A stretch of 64,000 bases of DNA from Phycisphaerae bacterium. GTDB lineage: Bacteria; Planctomycetota; Phycisphaerae; Sedimentisphaerales; Sedimentisphaeraceae. Both the position numbers and the translations under genes were made by a program. Below, piece after piece: positions 8,043 through 16,734 of the stretch; position 1 is the stretch's first letter; each line of letters begins with the position of its first letter. The notes beneath the pieces are model-generated. The model saw only the letters and a list, made by a program, of their open reading frames with translations, had not been told where the DNA came from and ran no database searches. The stretch is taken from positions 58,323-122,322 of the forward strand of contig JALWYQ010000031.1 of NCBI GenBank assembly GCA_027078365.1. The letters are read 5' to 3'.

Positions 8043-9620
8043 TTAACGTGCATATTCAACACAGCGTACTTCACGCAATAGCGTTACTTTAATCTCGCCA
8101 GGATAGGTCATTTCATCTTCAATCTTCTTGGCAATATCTCTGGCAATCTTAGTAGCAGAATCATCTTGAATCTTATCTGCATCAACGATAACTCTGATTT
8201 CACGACCGGCTTGAATAGCGTAGCAACTTTCAACGCCTTGGAAACCATTTGCAATTTCTTCAAGATTTTCAAGTCTCTTGATGTATCTCTCAAGTGTTTC
8301 GCGTCTTGCGCCAGGTCTTGCTGCACTTATTGCATCTGCTGCGGCAACTAGAGGCGTGTATGGGTTGTTTGCAGGAATATCGCCATGGTGGGCTTCTACT
8401 GCATTCAAGACGATGCTAGACTCACCAAATCGCTTGAGGAAGTTTGCTCCAATTGCAGGGTGACCACCTTCAACCTCATGGTCTAGTGCCTTGCCAATGT
8501 CGTGGAGGAAACCTGCTCGTCTAGCTATTGTTCCATCAAGGCCTAGTTCGTCTGCCATAACTTGAGATAGATAAGCAACCTCAATATTGTGCCTCAATAC
8601 ATTTTGTCCGTAACTTGTTCGGTACTGAAGGGCACCAATTCTTGTGAGAATCTTGTTATTTAATCCGCGTACATCAACTTCCACAGCAGCTTCTTTACCT
8701 ATTTGAAGGAGTTTTTGCTTAACATCTTTAGATGTTTGCTCTACAAGTTCTTCAATTCTGGTAGGGTGAATTCGCCCATCTTGGATTAGTCTTTCCATTG
8801 ATAAACGTGCCACTTCACGTCTTACAGGGTCAAAACCACTAACAACGATTACTCCTGGTGTATCGTCAACGATAACATCAACACCGGTTGCCTTCTCAAA
8901 CGCGCGGATATTTCTACCCTCGCGACCAATAATTCGACCCTTCATATCGTCGTTTGGTATATCTACCGTTGAAACAGTACCTTCACAGGTCTGTTCTGCG
9001 GCGTATCTTTGAATTGCAGTGCTAATAATCTCACGAGACTTTTGCTCTACTGTATCGGTTGTCTCTTCAATCTTACGCTGTATTAGAGCGTTCATTTCGT
9101 GCTCGCATTCGTCTTCGAGACGTTTTAGAAGCAACTCTCTAGCTTCATCCATGCTGAGTTTGGTGATATTCATCAACTGCTCTCTCTGTTGAGCTATGAT
9201 GTCGTTGAGTTGTCTTTCTTTCTTGTCTAGGTTGGCTTTGCGAGAATTTATAGACTGCTCAAGAGATTTAAGTTGCCTTTCTCGTTGTTCTACCGCTTCA
9301 ACTTGCCTTTGTGTAACATCTTCGCGGCGAATAAGTCTGCGTTCTTGCTCGCGCAACTCGGCACGAATTTGATTGAACTCTTCATTTGCCTTCTCTCGTT
9401 TTTTGATTAGTTCCGCAGAAGCGTCTAGTTTTGCGGCCTTGATGATGTTTTCGGCTTCTTTTTCCGCACCATCAATTTGACGTTGCAAATCTTCTTTGAG
9501 TGTCTTTGCACGAGTTTTTGCGATTATTTGCAGTACAAGATATGTTAATGAAATACTTACTAAAGCTGTTATCACGACCGGTAGGGCCATGCTTAAAGAA
9601 ATATCTGCCAAAATTTGCAT
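8043..9620 (-). CDS. rny: ribonuclease Y
   Basis: A 525-residue endoribonuclease that starts mRNA decay at the membrane. It has one N-terminal membrane segment (about residues 9-33), a long charged coiled coil (about 35-190), a KH domain with [19 protein letters not shown] (about 210-275) and an HD domain with [17 protein letters not shown] (about 340-435). ATG 9620 is preferred to an upstream in-frame ATG at 9647 because AAGGTAG precedes it and the membrane segment then begins near the N-terminus. The leader region 9621-10015 carries a candidate promoter, hairpins and a terminator-like structure. The same genome also encodes an RNase E/G at 17441, so two decay-initiating enzymes coexist. Confidence 0.95.
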   Translation of the reverse strand: MQILADISLSMALPVVITALVSISLTYLVLQIIAKTRAKTLKEDLQRQIDGAEKEAENIIKAAKLDASAELIKKREKANEEFNQIRAELREQERRLIRREDVTQRQVEAVEQRERQLKSLEQSINSRKANLDKKERQLNDIIAQQREQLMNITKLSMDEARELLLKRLEDECEHEMNALIQRKIEETTDTVEQKSREIISTAIQRYAAEQTCEGTVSTVDIPNDDMKGRIIGREGRNIRAFEKATGVDVIVDDTPGVIVVSGFDPVRREVARLSMERLIQDGRIHPTRIEELVEQTSKDVKQKLLQIGKEAAVEVDVRGLNNKILTRIGALQYRTSYGQNVLRHNIEVAYLSQVMADELGLDGTIARRAGFLHDIGKALDHEVEGGHPAIGANFLKRFGESSIVLNAVEAHHGDIPANNPYTPLVAAADAISAARPGARRETLERYIKRLENLEEIANGFQGVESCYAIQAGREIRVIVDADKIQDDSATKIARDIAKKIEDEMTYPGEIKVTLLREVRCVEYAR

Positions 9621-9783
9621 AATACTACCTTTCCGATTTTTGAGCATCTGCCCAAGAAATATGAAAAGTAGCCTGTGTATTGAGGTTTCGATTAATCAGT
9701 TTATAGGGCTGCAAATAAATATATGATGTATGGTTGAAATCTAAACTACAATCAAGACTGTGGCAGTCTATGCAATAGCTACT

Positions 9784-9811
9784 ACCTACATTTTGCACTA
9801 CAAAATGTAGG
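9784..9811 (-). other. perfect hairpin in the rny leader
   Basis: CTACATTTTG and CAAAATGTAG form a 10-bp perfect stem around a short loop, about 170 bases upstream of the rny start codon. It lacks a T-run, so it is not an obvious terminator. It could protect the mRNA or be a processing or binding site for the enzyme itself. Confidence 0.5.
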
Positions 9812-9854
9812 ACTAAGATTGCTTGAAAAGATCTCCATATCTTTACACCTTTAT

Positions 9855-9875
9855 AAAAAAAGGGCTATTAACCCT
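9855..9875 (-). terminator. terminator-like hairpin upstream of rny (possible attenuator)
   Basis: On the minus strand a short GC stem AGGG/CCCT is followed by seven T residues. It lies between a candidate promoter at 9987-10015 and the rny coding region, so it would either end a short RNA of about 125 bases or attenuate rny. The four-pair stem is weak. Confidence 0.45.
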
Positions 9876-9952
9876 CTGATAAATACGAACTCAACAGTTC
9901 TAAAAACTAAACACAAGCTCAAATCATATTCATAAGTGAATTTTATATCAAA

Positions 9953-9974
9953 CCGGGCTAACACTTCTAGCCCG
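9953..9974 (-). other. 5' stem-loop of the rny leader or short RNA
   Basis: CGGGCTA and TAGCCCG make a 7-bp perfect GC-rich stem. It would form within the first 30 bases of the transcript predicted from the promoter at 9987-10015, as seen in stabilised leader RNAs and small RNAs. Confidence 0.45.
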
Positions 9975-9986
9975 AACATTGACGTA

Positions 9987-10015
9987 ACTATATGCGCAAA
10001 TTGAGGTTGGGTCAA
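9987..10015 (-). promoter_or_regulatory. sigma-70-like promoter reading toward rny
   Basis: On the minus strand TTGACC (10010-10015) and TATAGT (9987-9992) are separated by exactly 17 bases. The expected start is near 9980. Both hexamers are one or two bases from consensus. Confidence 0.6.
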
Positions 10016-10082
10016 GAAAAAATAGTAGTAATTTGGCAATCTTGAAGTGCTAAAAATGCGATTCTTTTTGGTTATTAAAACT

Positions 10083-10112
10083 CTTTTGGATTAAATGAGT
10101 GTCAATTATAAC
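10083..10112 (+). promoter_or_regulatory. weak candidate promoter for the HTH/pseudo-receiver gene
   Basis: TTGGAT or the overlapping TTTGGA is followed after 15-16 bases by TATAAC, about 40 bases upstream of the start codon at 10148. The spacing is slightly short, so this is tentative. Confidence 0.35.
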
Positions 10113-10147
10113 CGAATAAAGCAGTAGATAACTTTAAAGAGGTTGCG

Positions 10148-10723
10148 ATGAAGAAAAAAGATGTTTTTACAACTGGACAGGTGGCGCAAATATGTAGTGT
10201 TGCGCCGAGAACGGTTACTAAGTGGTTTGATTCTGGGCAATTAAAGGGCTATCGTATTCCAGGTTCACGCGATAGAAGAATCCCTTTGCACCAGCTGATT
10301 AAGTTTATGCAAAGCCACAATATCCCTACAGATGAACTAGACTGTGGAAGGCTCAAGGTGTTGATAATTGATGCCAATAAGGAATCAGCTGAGGGGATTG
10401 CCAATTCAATTAAGTCAAATCCGAAATACGACCTTCACTGTGCTTCTACCAGTTTTGAGGCTGGATTATTGGCTCAAAAGCTAACACCGAACGTAATTAT
10501 CATAAGTCTGCTTAGTAACGAGATTGACGCTATCGGTATTTCTAAAACTATTCGTATGGATAATGAGTTGCAGGCAGCGAAAATTTTAGCAATGGCTGAC
10601 AAGATTAATGAAAGGGACGCCGAAATCCTAATATCTAAAGGTTTTGACGGCTGCATCCAGGATAAAAATGACATTAATGAAATAATAAGAAGTATTGAAA
10701 AGGCGAGTTGCATATTGAGCTAA
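10148..10723 (+). CDS. HTH_17-type DNA-binding protein with degenerate receiver domain
   Basis: 191 residues in two parts. Residues 1-60 form an excisionase/MerR-like winged HTH (FTTGQVAQICSVAPRTVTKWFDSGQLKGYRIPGSRDRRI). Residues 68-188 look like a CheY-type receiver: the beta-1 strand VLIIDA keeps only one of the usual paired acids, the phospho-acceptor position in VIIISLLS is Ser120 instead of Asp, and the conserved Lys after beta-5 is missing (FDGCIQDKND). The receiver is therefore unlikely to be phosphorylated in the normal way. It may sense something else or mediate dimerisation. Start is ATG 10148 behind AAAGAGGTTGCG. It stands alone, closed by a terminator. Confidence 0.8.
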   Translation: MKKKDVFTTGQVAQICSVAPRTVTKWFDSGQLKGYRIPGSRDRRIPLHQLIKFMQSHNIPTDELDCGRLKVLIIDANKESAEGIANSIKSNPKYDLHCASTSFEAGLLAQKLTPNVIIISLLSNEIDAIGISKTIRMDNELQAAKILAMADKINERDAEILISKGFDGCIQDKNDINEIIRSIEKASCILS

Positions 10724-10756
10724 CTACTGTGTTACACGAGAGTTAGCATAAATCTT

Positions 10757-10793
10757 AAGAATGAGCCAGATTAGCCTGGTCATTCTTTTTTTT
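10757..10793 (+). terminator. intrinsic terminator after the pseudo-receiver gene
   Basis: AAGAATGA with GCCAG pairs with CCTGG and TCATTCTT, and eight T residues follow. This is a long stem with a five-base loop and a strong T-run. Confidence 0.88.
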
Positions 10794-10804
10794 GTACTAA
10801 CTGT

Positions 10805-10987
10805 TTAGCTATTTACTTGAGTTTTTTCCTTTTGGATAGCGTCGAAAATCTCTCTACGGTGAACAGAAATTTCCTTAGGTGCGTTAATTCCCAAACGTAC
10901 CTTATCGCCTCTGACATCAACTATAGTGATTTCAATATTATCACCAATCATGATGGATTCTTCTTTTTGCCTACTAAGTACCAACAT
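10805..10987 (-). CDS. csrA: carbon storage regulator CsrA/RsmA
   Basis: A 60-residue RNA-binding regulator that blocks ribosome access at GGA-containing hairpins. The conserved N-terminus [20 protein letters not shown] and the second half [22 protein letters not shown] are intact, including the RNA-contacting Leu4 and Arg44-type positions. ATG 10987 is the right start: GGAG lies six bases upstream and the family begins MLVLSR. The open frame continues 15 codons further upstream but adds unrelated residues. No fliW or flagellar genes are nearby, so the target here is probably not flagellin synthesis. Confidence 0.96.
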   Translation of the reverse strand: MLVLSRQKEESIMIGDNIEITIVDVRGDKVRLGINAPKEISVHRREIFDAIQKEKTQVNS

Positions 10988-11221
10988 CTGCGACTCCTTC
11001 TTATGCTGGTTTAATATCATTTTTGTTTCCACTCACCACCTAGTCACAGGGGACTATCTAAACTTCGGCTAAATACAGTGATGTGTGCAAAGAATTTCCT
11101 TTTTTTATACACAAAATAAAGATATTACTTCCAGAGATAAGATTTTAGAAGAGATCTCCCCTCAAAAAACACGTAATATAGGACTTTCCAATCGAATTTT
11201 CTATTCACAATATCTTTTGCG

Positions 11222-11635
11222 CTACTTATAGGTATCGCTCGGGTCATACACCTTTTTGGCAATAAAATCTAGTTTTTTGCCATTATCAAGATTTAATTTA
11301 CGGTAAAAACAGGATTGATACCCAACATGGCACTGGCCCTGATCGACGTTTACTCGAAGTAGTAACGCGTCTTGGTCGCAATCCACAAGAATCTCCCTTA
11401 CCTTTTGGTAATGCCCGCTTTGTTCGCCTTTGTGCCAAAGTTGCTGCCTGCTTCTACTATAAAAAACGGCATTGCCTGTCTTGATTGTCAAGTCCAGTGC
11501 CTCTCTGTTCATGTACGCGACCATAAGAATCTGGTTCGTGTCTATATCTTGGCTTATGGCCATTATCAAACCATCTTCGTTAAATTTGGGTGTAAAATTG
11601 TCGCCAGTTTCTATCTCAACGCTGGAATTGCTCAT
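11222..11635 (-). CDS. hisI: phosphoribosyl-AMP cyclohydrolase
   Basis: A 137-residue monofunctional HisI, which opens the purine ring of phosphoribosyl-AMP in the third step of histidine synthesis. The metal-binding segment DCDQDALLLRV and the zinc-ligand cysteines in GQCHVGYQSCFYRKL are present, as is the substrate-binding FYSRSRQQLWHKGEQSGH. It is not fused to the HisE pyrophosphohydrolase. AGGAG precedes the ATG by about nine bases. No other his gene is nearby, so the pathway is dispersed in this genome. Confidence 0.95.
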   Translation of the reverse strand: MSNSSVEIETGDNFTPKFNEDGLIMAISQDIDTNQILMVAYMNREALDLTIKTGNAVFYSRSRQQLWHKGEQSGHYQKVREILVDCDQDALLLRVNVDQGQCHVGYQSCFYRKLNLDNGKKLDFIAKKVYDPSDTYK

Positions 11636-11840
11636 CGCAAATAAACTCCTAAATCACAAAACTTATACTTGTCTGAGTTGTTTTTAGCAAGTATTATCCC
11701 TTTGTGCAAGCCTTTTAGCCAAGACAGTGCTGTCTCTGAAGAAACCTATTTTAGTACAGATTCAGCTGTTAATGACTGTATGGGATCTCTTTAGGCTAAG
11801 GATTAGTGTCTAAAATCGCCAAATCGGAAAGATTTTGTGT

Positions 11841-12875
11841 ATGTCCAACAATAAAAAGAAGTTAAAGGTTTTTCTTCGAGTATTTTTCGTTGCTATTGTC
11901 TTGTTAGCTTTGCTGCGCAGTCAAGACATGGGAAAGGTTAAAGAAATCATTCTCAGCGTTAAACCTCTTGCCTTGCTGGTTGCTATTTTAATATTTTGGT
12001 TTTCGGTAACAATTTTATCTCTACGCTGGTATATCCTACTTAAGAGCCAAAAGATAAGTATCCCTCTTTATTCAGCAATTAAGGTGAACTTTTTAGGATT
12101 GTTTTACAACAACTTTCTATTTAGTTCAATAGGTGGCGATTTATTGCGTGGCTGGTATATAACTCACCACACCACAAAAAAACTAGAAGCAGCCTTTAGT
12201 GTAGTTATTGACCGTTTGATAGGGCTTTTAATGCTTGTTTTGATGGCAGCTATATCATTGCCGTTTGTCCTAGCTAACAGTAAAGATAAAATTGCTGTCG
12301 AGAGCCATAAAAGATTTGACGTCTCTACATACCTACACCACCATAGAGTCGCGATTATTGTCGCTCTAGCAGTTATTCTTGGGATACTTATCATCCTGTC
12401 TTTAAATGCCAGATTTCGTCAATATGCTAAAAAAGCTCTTAATAAACTCTTAAGTAGTAAAACAAAATTGTTGCAAGCCACGAAACTATATATACGCAGC
12501 CCTTTTTCTGTAATAATTTGCATGTTTTTAACGAGTGTTGCGCAAATCTCAACGATTACAGCCATATTTGTTTTAGGTCGCGCAATGGGTATTGAAATAC
12601 CTTTAAAATACTATTTTGCGGTATTTCCCGTAGGTTGGCTTGTTTCAACCATACCAATCACACCAGGAGGGATTGGCGTTTTTGAGCTCGGTATTGTTGC
12701 GATGTTCGCATTCGTTCCAGAAGGTAGTAGAGAAATAGGGCTCGCATTGGCATTATGTCAGAGGGCACTCAATTTATTGGGGTCTCTTCCTGGGGCAGTT
12801 ATACACCTAAGTGGGGCGCATAGCCCCAAAACCAAGCAAGAGTTTTCTATTGACTCAACTGATATAATGAATTAG
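11841..12875 (+). CDS. lysylphosphatidylglycerol synthase TM-region family (UPF0104) membrane protein
   Basis: A 344-residue polytopic protein with around eight hydrophobic segments. The signatures SSIGGDLLRGWYI and the C-terminal PITPGGIGVFELGIV are those of the flippase-like UPF0104/AglD/MprF membrane domain. It lacks the soluble aminoacyl-transferase half of MprF, so it probably moves a lipid or lipid-linked sugar instead of lysinylating phosphatidylglycerol. I prefer ATG 11841 to the TTG two codons upstream. It is the first gene of a plus-strand run of cell-envelope genes. Confidence 0.85.
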   Translation: MSNNKKKLKVFLRVFFVAIVLLALLRSQDMGKVKEIILSVKPLALLVAILIFWFSVTILSLRWYILLKSQKISIPLYSAIKVNFLGLFYNNFLFSSIGGDLLRGWYITHHTTKKLEAAFSVVIDRLIGLLMLVLMAAISLPFVLANSKDKIAVESHKRFDVSTYLHHHRVAIIVALAVILGILIILSLNARFRQYAKKALNKLLSSKTKLLQATKLYIRSPFSVIICMFLTSVAQISTITAIFVLGRAMGIEIPLKYYFAVFPVGWLVSTIPITPGGIGVFELGIVAMFAFVPEGSREIGLALALCQRALNLLGSLPGAVIHLSGAHSPKTKQEFSIDSTDIMN

Positions 12876-12965
12876 ATTTAAGATGATACTGTGTAAACGT
12901 AAAATGTGAAACACGTCTTAACTTTGTTATGTTGAACTATTAAGTGATAAGTAGTTATATATAAA

Positions 12966-13670
12966 ATGCTAAAAAACTTTAAGATATACTTCCTCAGAGG
13001 CATGGCGGCTCTGCTACCTACCATACTTTCGGTGTGGTTGTTTGTGTGGCTATTTAAATTTCTAAGAGACAATGTAAGCCGCCACATTAATCTCGCTATT
13101 GCTAAATTGTTCATATTTTTCAAAGATGCGCACGATGATGCCCTCAGACAGCATATTGAAGATATTATGCTAAGAGGTAGTGGGCAGATTGTTGGCTACA
13201 TACTTCCCCTAATACTTGTATGCGTACTTGGCGCAATTTTAGCTAGTGTTGCAGGTAAGACGCTATGGAAAATGGTCGATAAGGTACTTAACAGGATTCC
13301 TCTAGTTAAACGCGTGTATCCGTATTTGAAACAAATAACCGATTTTGCATTAGCTGATGGCAAATTGGCTTTTAAAAGGGTTGTTGCAGTAGAGTATCCA
13401 AGGAAGGGAATTTGGGCAATGGGGCTGGTGACAGGTTCAAAAGTGGAATCACTGGTTGAAGCTGGCGAATTTGCGAAACACCAGGAATTTCTCACGGTTT
13501 TCATACCAAGCTCTCCCACTCCTTTTACTGGTTACGTCATGATGGTAAAAAAAGAAGACGCCATAGATCTGAACGTTACAATAGAGGAAGCGTTGAGATT
13601 TACTATTAGTGGCGGCGTAATTACACCTACAAGGTGGCGAGAAATGCAATCCGAATCGCAAGACGACTAG
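12966..13670 (+). CDS. DUF502 family membrane protein
   Basis: 234 residues with two clear membrane segments (about 12-34 and 72-97) and a soluble C-terminal part. The strings RGMAALLPTILSVWLFVWL, VKRVYPYLKQITDF and FIPSSPTPFTGYVMMV are characteristic of DUF502. The family's biochemical function is unknown. The start codon has no strong Shine-Dalgarno sequence. It lies between the UPF0104 protein and hpf. Confidence 0.85.
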   Translation: MLKNFKIYFLRGMAALLPTILSVWLFVWLFKFLRDNVSRHINLAIAKLFIFFKDAHDDALRQHIEDIMLRGSGQIVGYILPLILVCVLGAILASVAGKTLWKMVDKVLNRIPLVKRVYPYLKQITDFALADGKLAFKRVVAVEYPRKGIWAMGLVTGSKVESLVEAGEFAKHQEFLTVFIPSSPTPFTGYVMMVKKEDAIDLNVTIEEALRFTISGGVITPTRWREMQSESQDD

Positions 13671-13716
13671 CATTTGGACATTTTTTGCAGATAGCTTTAG
13701 ACGAAAGGAGTTTATT

Positions 13717-14043
13717 ATGAAGTTGAACATCACAGGAAAAGGTATTGAAATAACTAAAGCCCTCAGAGAACACACTGAGGATAAGGCATCAAAATTGCCT
13801 AGATATTACAGCAGTATTACTAGCGTCGATGTTATATTGGACAATGACAATGGTGGAAATCCTAGCGTTGAGGTTATTGCAAGGGCTGAGCACAATAAAG
13901 TCTTCGTAGTTAAGGAAAAAAGCGACGGCGGCGACCGCGATATGTATGCGTGCCTTGATATCGCCATCCATAAAATAGAGAGGCAAATCTCTAAAGCGAA
14001 GGACAAAGAACGTAACCCAATACACAATGGTTCAAAGGCATAG
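13717..14043 (+). CDS. hpf: ribosome hibernation promoting factor, short form
   Basis: A 108-residue HPF/YfiA-type protein with the family's opening KLNITGKGIEITKALREHTEDKASKL and the basic helix that ends HKIERQISKAKDK. It has no long C-terminal dimerisation domain, so it is the short form that needs RMF or another factor to form 100S ribosomes. AAAGGAG precedes the ATG. It heads the PTS cluster, an order (hpf then ptsN) also found downstream of rpoN in proteobacteria; no rpoN is visible here. Confidence 0.92.
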   Translation: MKLNITGKGIEITKALREHTEDKASKLPRYYSSITSVDVILDNDNGGNPSVEVIARAEHNKVFVVKEKSDGGDRDMYACLDIAIHKIERQISKAKDKERNPIHNGSKA

Positions 14044-14121
14044 GCTTAAGGCTGATAATAGTCGATTGTTTTTTTCGTTTCTGGCTAGTATAGCCAAAAT
14101 AACGAGTTTTTAGGAGTAGAT

Positions 14122-14589
14122 ATGAAGTTAATTGATCTGGTCTGTGAAAAGGCCGTAATTACTAAACTCGGTTCTAACGATAGAGATAGTGTTATTCGAG
14201 AGCTCGTTGATGCCCTTGATCGTGCAAAAGTCTTTAGCGGTTCGGCTGAAGATATAGCAAAAGCCGTCATTAAAAGAGAGAATGAGGCAAGTACTGGTAT
14301 CGGCAAAGGGGTTGCGATTCCTCACGTAAAGTCTGAGCAAGTTAAGTCTCCAGTAGTGGCGATTGGTTTATCAGAAGTTGGAATCGACTTTTCTGCGCTC
14401 GACAACCAGCTCGTTTACTCTACGATTCTTTTGATTAGCCCAAACGATAATCCAGACACTCATCTTCTCGCTATGGAAGTCATCTTCAAAAACCTTCAGA
14501 AAGATGACTTCAGAAGCTTCTTGAAGCAAGCCAAAACGGTAGAAGCAATTATGGATCTGGTTAAAGAAGCAGATGATGACATTGTCTAA
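14122..14589 (+). CDS. ptsN: PTS EIIA component, nitrogen-PTS/fructose type
   Basis: A 155-residue EIIA domain. The phospho-accepting histidine is His68 within GIGKGVAIPHVKS, the motif of PTS_EIIA_2. There is no linked EIIB or EIIC domain and no sugar permease in the cluster, so the domain more likely serves regulation than transport. TTTAGGAG precedes ATG 14122. The symbol ptsN is by analogy to the hpf-ptsN arrangement. Confidence 0.88.
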   Translation: MKLIDLVCEKAVITKLGSNDRDSVIRELVDALDRAKVFSGSAEDIAKAVIKRENEASTGIGKGVAIPHVKSEQVKSPVVAIGLSEVGIDFSALDNQLVYSTILLISPNDNPDTHLLAMEVIFKNLQKDDFRSFLKQAKTVEAIMDLVKEADDDIV

Positions 14590-14625
14590 TCTAAATAAAA
14601 TAATCTAGTTTTTCTGGCAACTAAA

Positions 14626-14895
14626 GTGCATGAAATAAATGTAGAAATAAAAAATTCTGATGGACTTCACATGCGTCCTGCTATGCTATTTGTAGATGTC
14701 GCTAGCCGTTTTCGTAGCGATATCAAGGTCTCTAATGGTGATACCGAAGTGGATGGCAAAAGCATAATGCAGATGACGATGCTAGCTGCTACTGTGGGAG
14801 CAAAACTTAAAATTACAGCAGACGGTGTCGATGCAGAAGAGGCGTTGGAGGCGCTAAGAGAGCTTGTGGAAGTGCGACAGTTCGATGAGTCTTAA
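14626..14895 (+). CDS. ptsH: phosphocarrier protein HPr
   Basis: An 89-residue HPr. The EI-phosphorylated His15 is in SDGLHMRPA and the HPr-kinase target Ser46 is in GKSIMQMTML, both at textbook positions. Retention of Ser46 with its context suggests that an HPr kinase may exist elsewhere in the genome. The start is GTG 14626 with only a weak upstream purine stretch. It lies between ptsN and ptsI. Confidence 0.93.
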   Translation: MHEINVEIKNSDGLHMRPAMLFVDVASRFRSDIKVSNGDTEVDGKSIMQMTMLAATVGAKLKITADGVDAEEALEALRELVEVRQFDES

Positions 14896-14933
14896 GAGCT
14901 TCTGTTGAGTGAAGATATTGCAATAAGGATATC

Positions 14934-16670
14934 ATGGAAATAAAGAAAGGGATTGCGGTTTCGCCGGGTATAGCGATTGCGAAGGCTATGGTAATCAATT
15001 CGCAAGATTACAGGATACCTCGAAGAGCTATACTTCCTTCACAATTGGATGTGGAACTCAAGCGTGTGCGCAATGCATTCGCCTCAGCTATTTCTGAGCT
15101 TAAAGAGCTTGAGAAATCTAAAAGTATCTCAGAGAGCAACATCAAAGACATCTTTGCTGTTCACATGAGGTTTCTCAGAGACCGCTCGCTGCGCAAGAAG
15201 ATTTGCGATTTAGTTAAAAAAGACTTAATCGTTGCCGAATATGCAGTGTCTGTAACTTTGCGTGAAATCGCATCTCATTTTGCAAGTATCAAAGACGCCT
15301 ATATTAGTGAACGCGCAACCGATATTTATGACATCGAAAAACGCTTGCTAAAGCAACTTATAGATAGCTCAAATCAGGATGTGGAGCATATTACCGAAGA
15401 ATGCATTGTTGTTGCAAATGATTTATCTCCTACGCAAACTGCAAGCTTTGACCGTAGATTTGTCAAAGGCTTTGCGACAAACACAGGCGGTCGAACAAGT
15501 CATACTGCTATTGTAGCTAGATCTCTAGGTATCCCTGCGGTTGTGGCACTTGAAGATGTTTCTAGTGTTACGGATGTCGGTGCGACAGTAATTATTGATG
15601 GTAATAGAGGGGTTGTAATTATCAATCCCGATGAAGAGACGCTAGCACAATATGAAATCTATTATGAAGATTTTGCCAGATTAGAGCATGAGCTAGATAG
15701 TCTGCGTGAATTGCCAGCAAAGACACGAGACGGCGTTGAGATTTCGCTTCTTGGCAATATTGAATTCCCCGAAGAAGCAGACATTATACTCGATAAGGGC
15801 GGTTATGGTGTTGGTCTTTATCGAACCGAATTTCTTTATCTGCAAAGCAAATCAGAACCAAGCGAAGAAGACCATTACGAAGCATATCTCAAAGTTGTTG
15901 AGAAGCTCAAGTCTAAACCTGTAATTATCAGAACTATGGATCTCGGCGCAGACAAGGTTGTTCATGATAATCATTTTCAGGTTGAGGACAATCCAGTCTT
16001 AGGCCTGCGTTCGATAAGGTACTGTCTCCAGCATATGCTTCTGTTTAAGACGCAGCTTCGAGCTATATTGAGAGTCTCTGCAATTAGTAATGTCAAGATT
16101 ATGTTCCCATTGATTAGCAATCTTCAAGAATTGCTTCAGGCAAAAATGATTCTTAGAGATGTAATGGAAGATTTAGATGAGTACTCAGTGCCATACAATC
16201 CAGATATTGAGATTGGTATTATGGTAGAGACCCCATCGGCTGCGCTAACGGCTTCTATGCTTGCCAGAGAGTGTGATTTCTTTAGCATTGGAACAAACGA
16301 TTTGATTCAATACACTCTAGCTGTTGATAGAGCTAATGAGAGGGTTGCCACGCTATACTCTGCAAACGACCCAGCCGTTCTAAGACTATTGCGTAATATC
16401 GTCTATGACGCTAGTAAAGCCAAAATTGCGTTGAGTGTTTGTGGTGAAATGGCTTCTGAACCTGAAAATGTATTGCTACTGATTGGTATGGGAGTGCGTA
16501 CACTATCTATCGCGCCTGCAATGATACCAGAGGTTAAGAAAGTAATTCGCTCTGTAACAGTGCAGCACTGCAACAATTTAGCTAGACAGGCGTTAAGTAT
16601 GAATTCAAAGAGGCAGGTTAGTAATTTCTTACGTGATGCCGCTATTAAAATATTACCTGAGGCATTTTGA
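14934..16670 (+). CDS. ptsI: PTS enzyme I (phosphoenolpyruvate-protein phosphotransferase)
   Basis: A 578-residue EI that passes phosphate from PEP to HPr. The catalytic histidine is His190 in GGRTSHTAIVARSLGIPAV. The PEP-binding C-terminal barrel shows LYRTEFLYL, RTMDLGADK, FFSIGTNDLIQYTLA and the active-site Cys in LSVCGEMAS. Length is normal (E. coli 575). It starts 38 bases after ptsH with AAGGAT upstream. It lacks the GAF domain of EI-Ntr (PtsP). Confidence 0.96.
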   Translation: MEIKKGIAVSPGIAIAKAMVINSQDYRIPRRAILPSQLDVELKRVRNAFASAISELKELEKSKSISESNIKDIFAVHMRFLRDRSLRKKICDLVKKDLIVAEYAVSVTLREIASHFASIKDAYISERATDIYDIEKRLLKQLIDSSNQDVEHITEECIVVANDLSPTQTASFDRRFVKGFATNTGGRTSHTAIVARSLGIPAVVALEDVSSVTDVGATVIIDGNRGVVIINPDEETLAQYEIYYEDFARLEHELDSLRELPAKTRDGVEISLLGNIEFPEEADIILDKGGYGVGLYRTEFLYLQSKSEPSEEDHYEAYLKVVEKLKSKPVIIRTMDLGADKVVHDNHFQVEDNPVLGLRSIRYCLQHMLLFKTQLRAILRVSAISNVKIMFPLISNLQELLQAKMILRDVMEDLDEYSVPYNPDIEIGIMVETPSAALTASMLARECDFFSIGTNDLIQYTLAVDRANERVATLYSANDPAVLRLLRNIVYDASKAKIALSVCGEMASEPENVLLLIGMGVRTLSIAPAMIPEVKKVIRSVTVQHCNNLARQALSMNSKRQVSNFLRDAAIKILPEAF

Positions 16671-16734
16671 CGCCTTGTTGGTTGTGTTTGAAAAGTTAGC
16701 AACTTTCAAGCATCCATGGACGGGGTAAGGATTT

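Noticed and set aside
9851..10039. 62-codon open frame on the minus strand upstream of rny
   Set aside because: It runs over the promoter and hairpins of the rny leader and lacks a ribosome-binding site. Only a shorter leaderless version from 9979 is worth a test, and it is mentioned under the leader finding.
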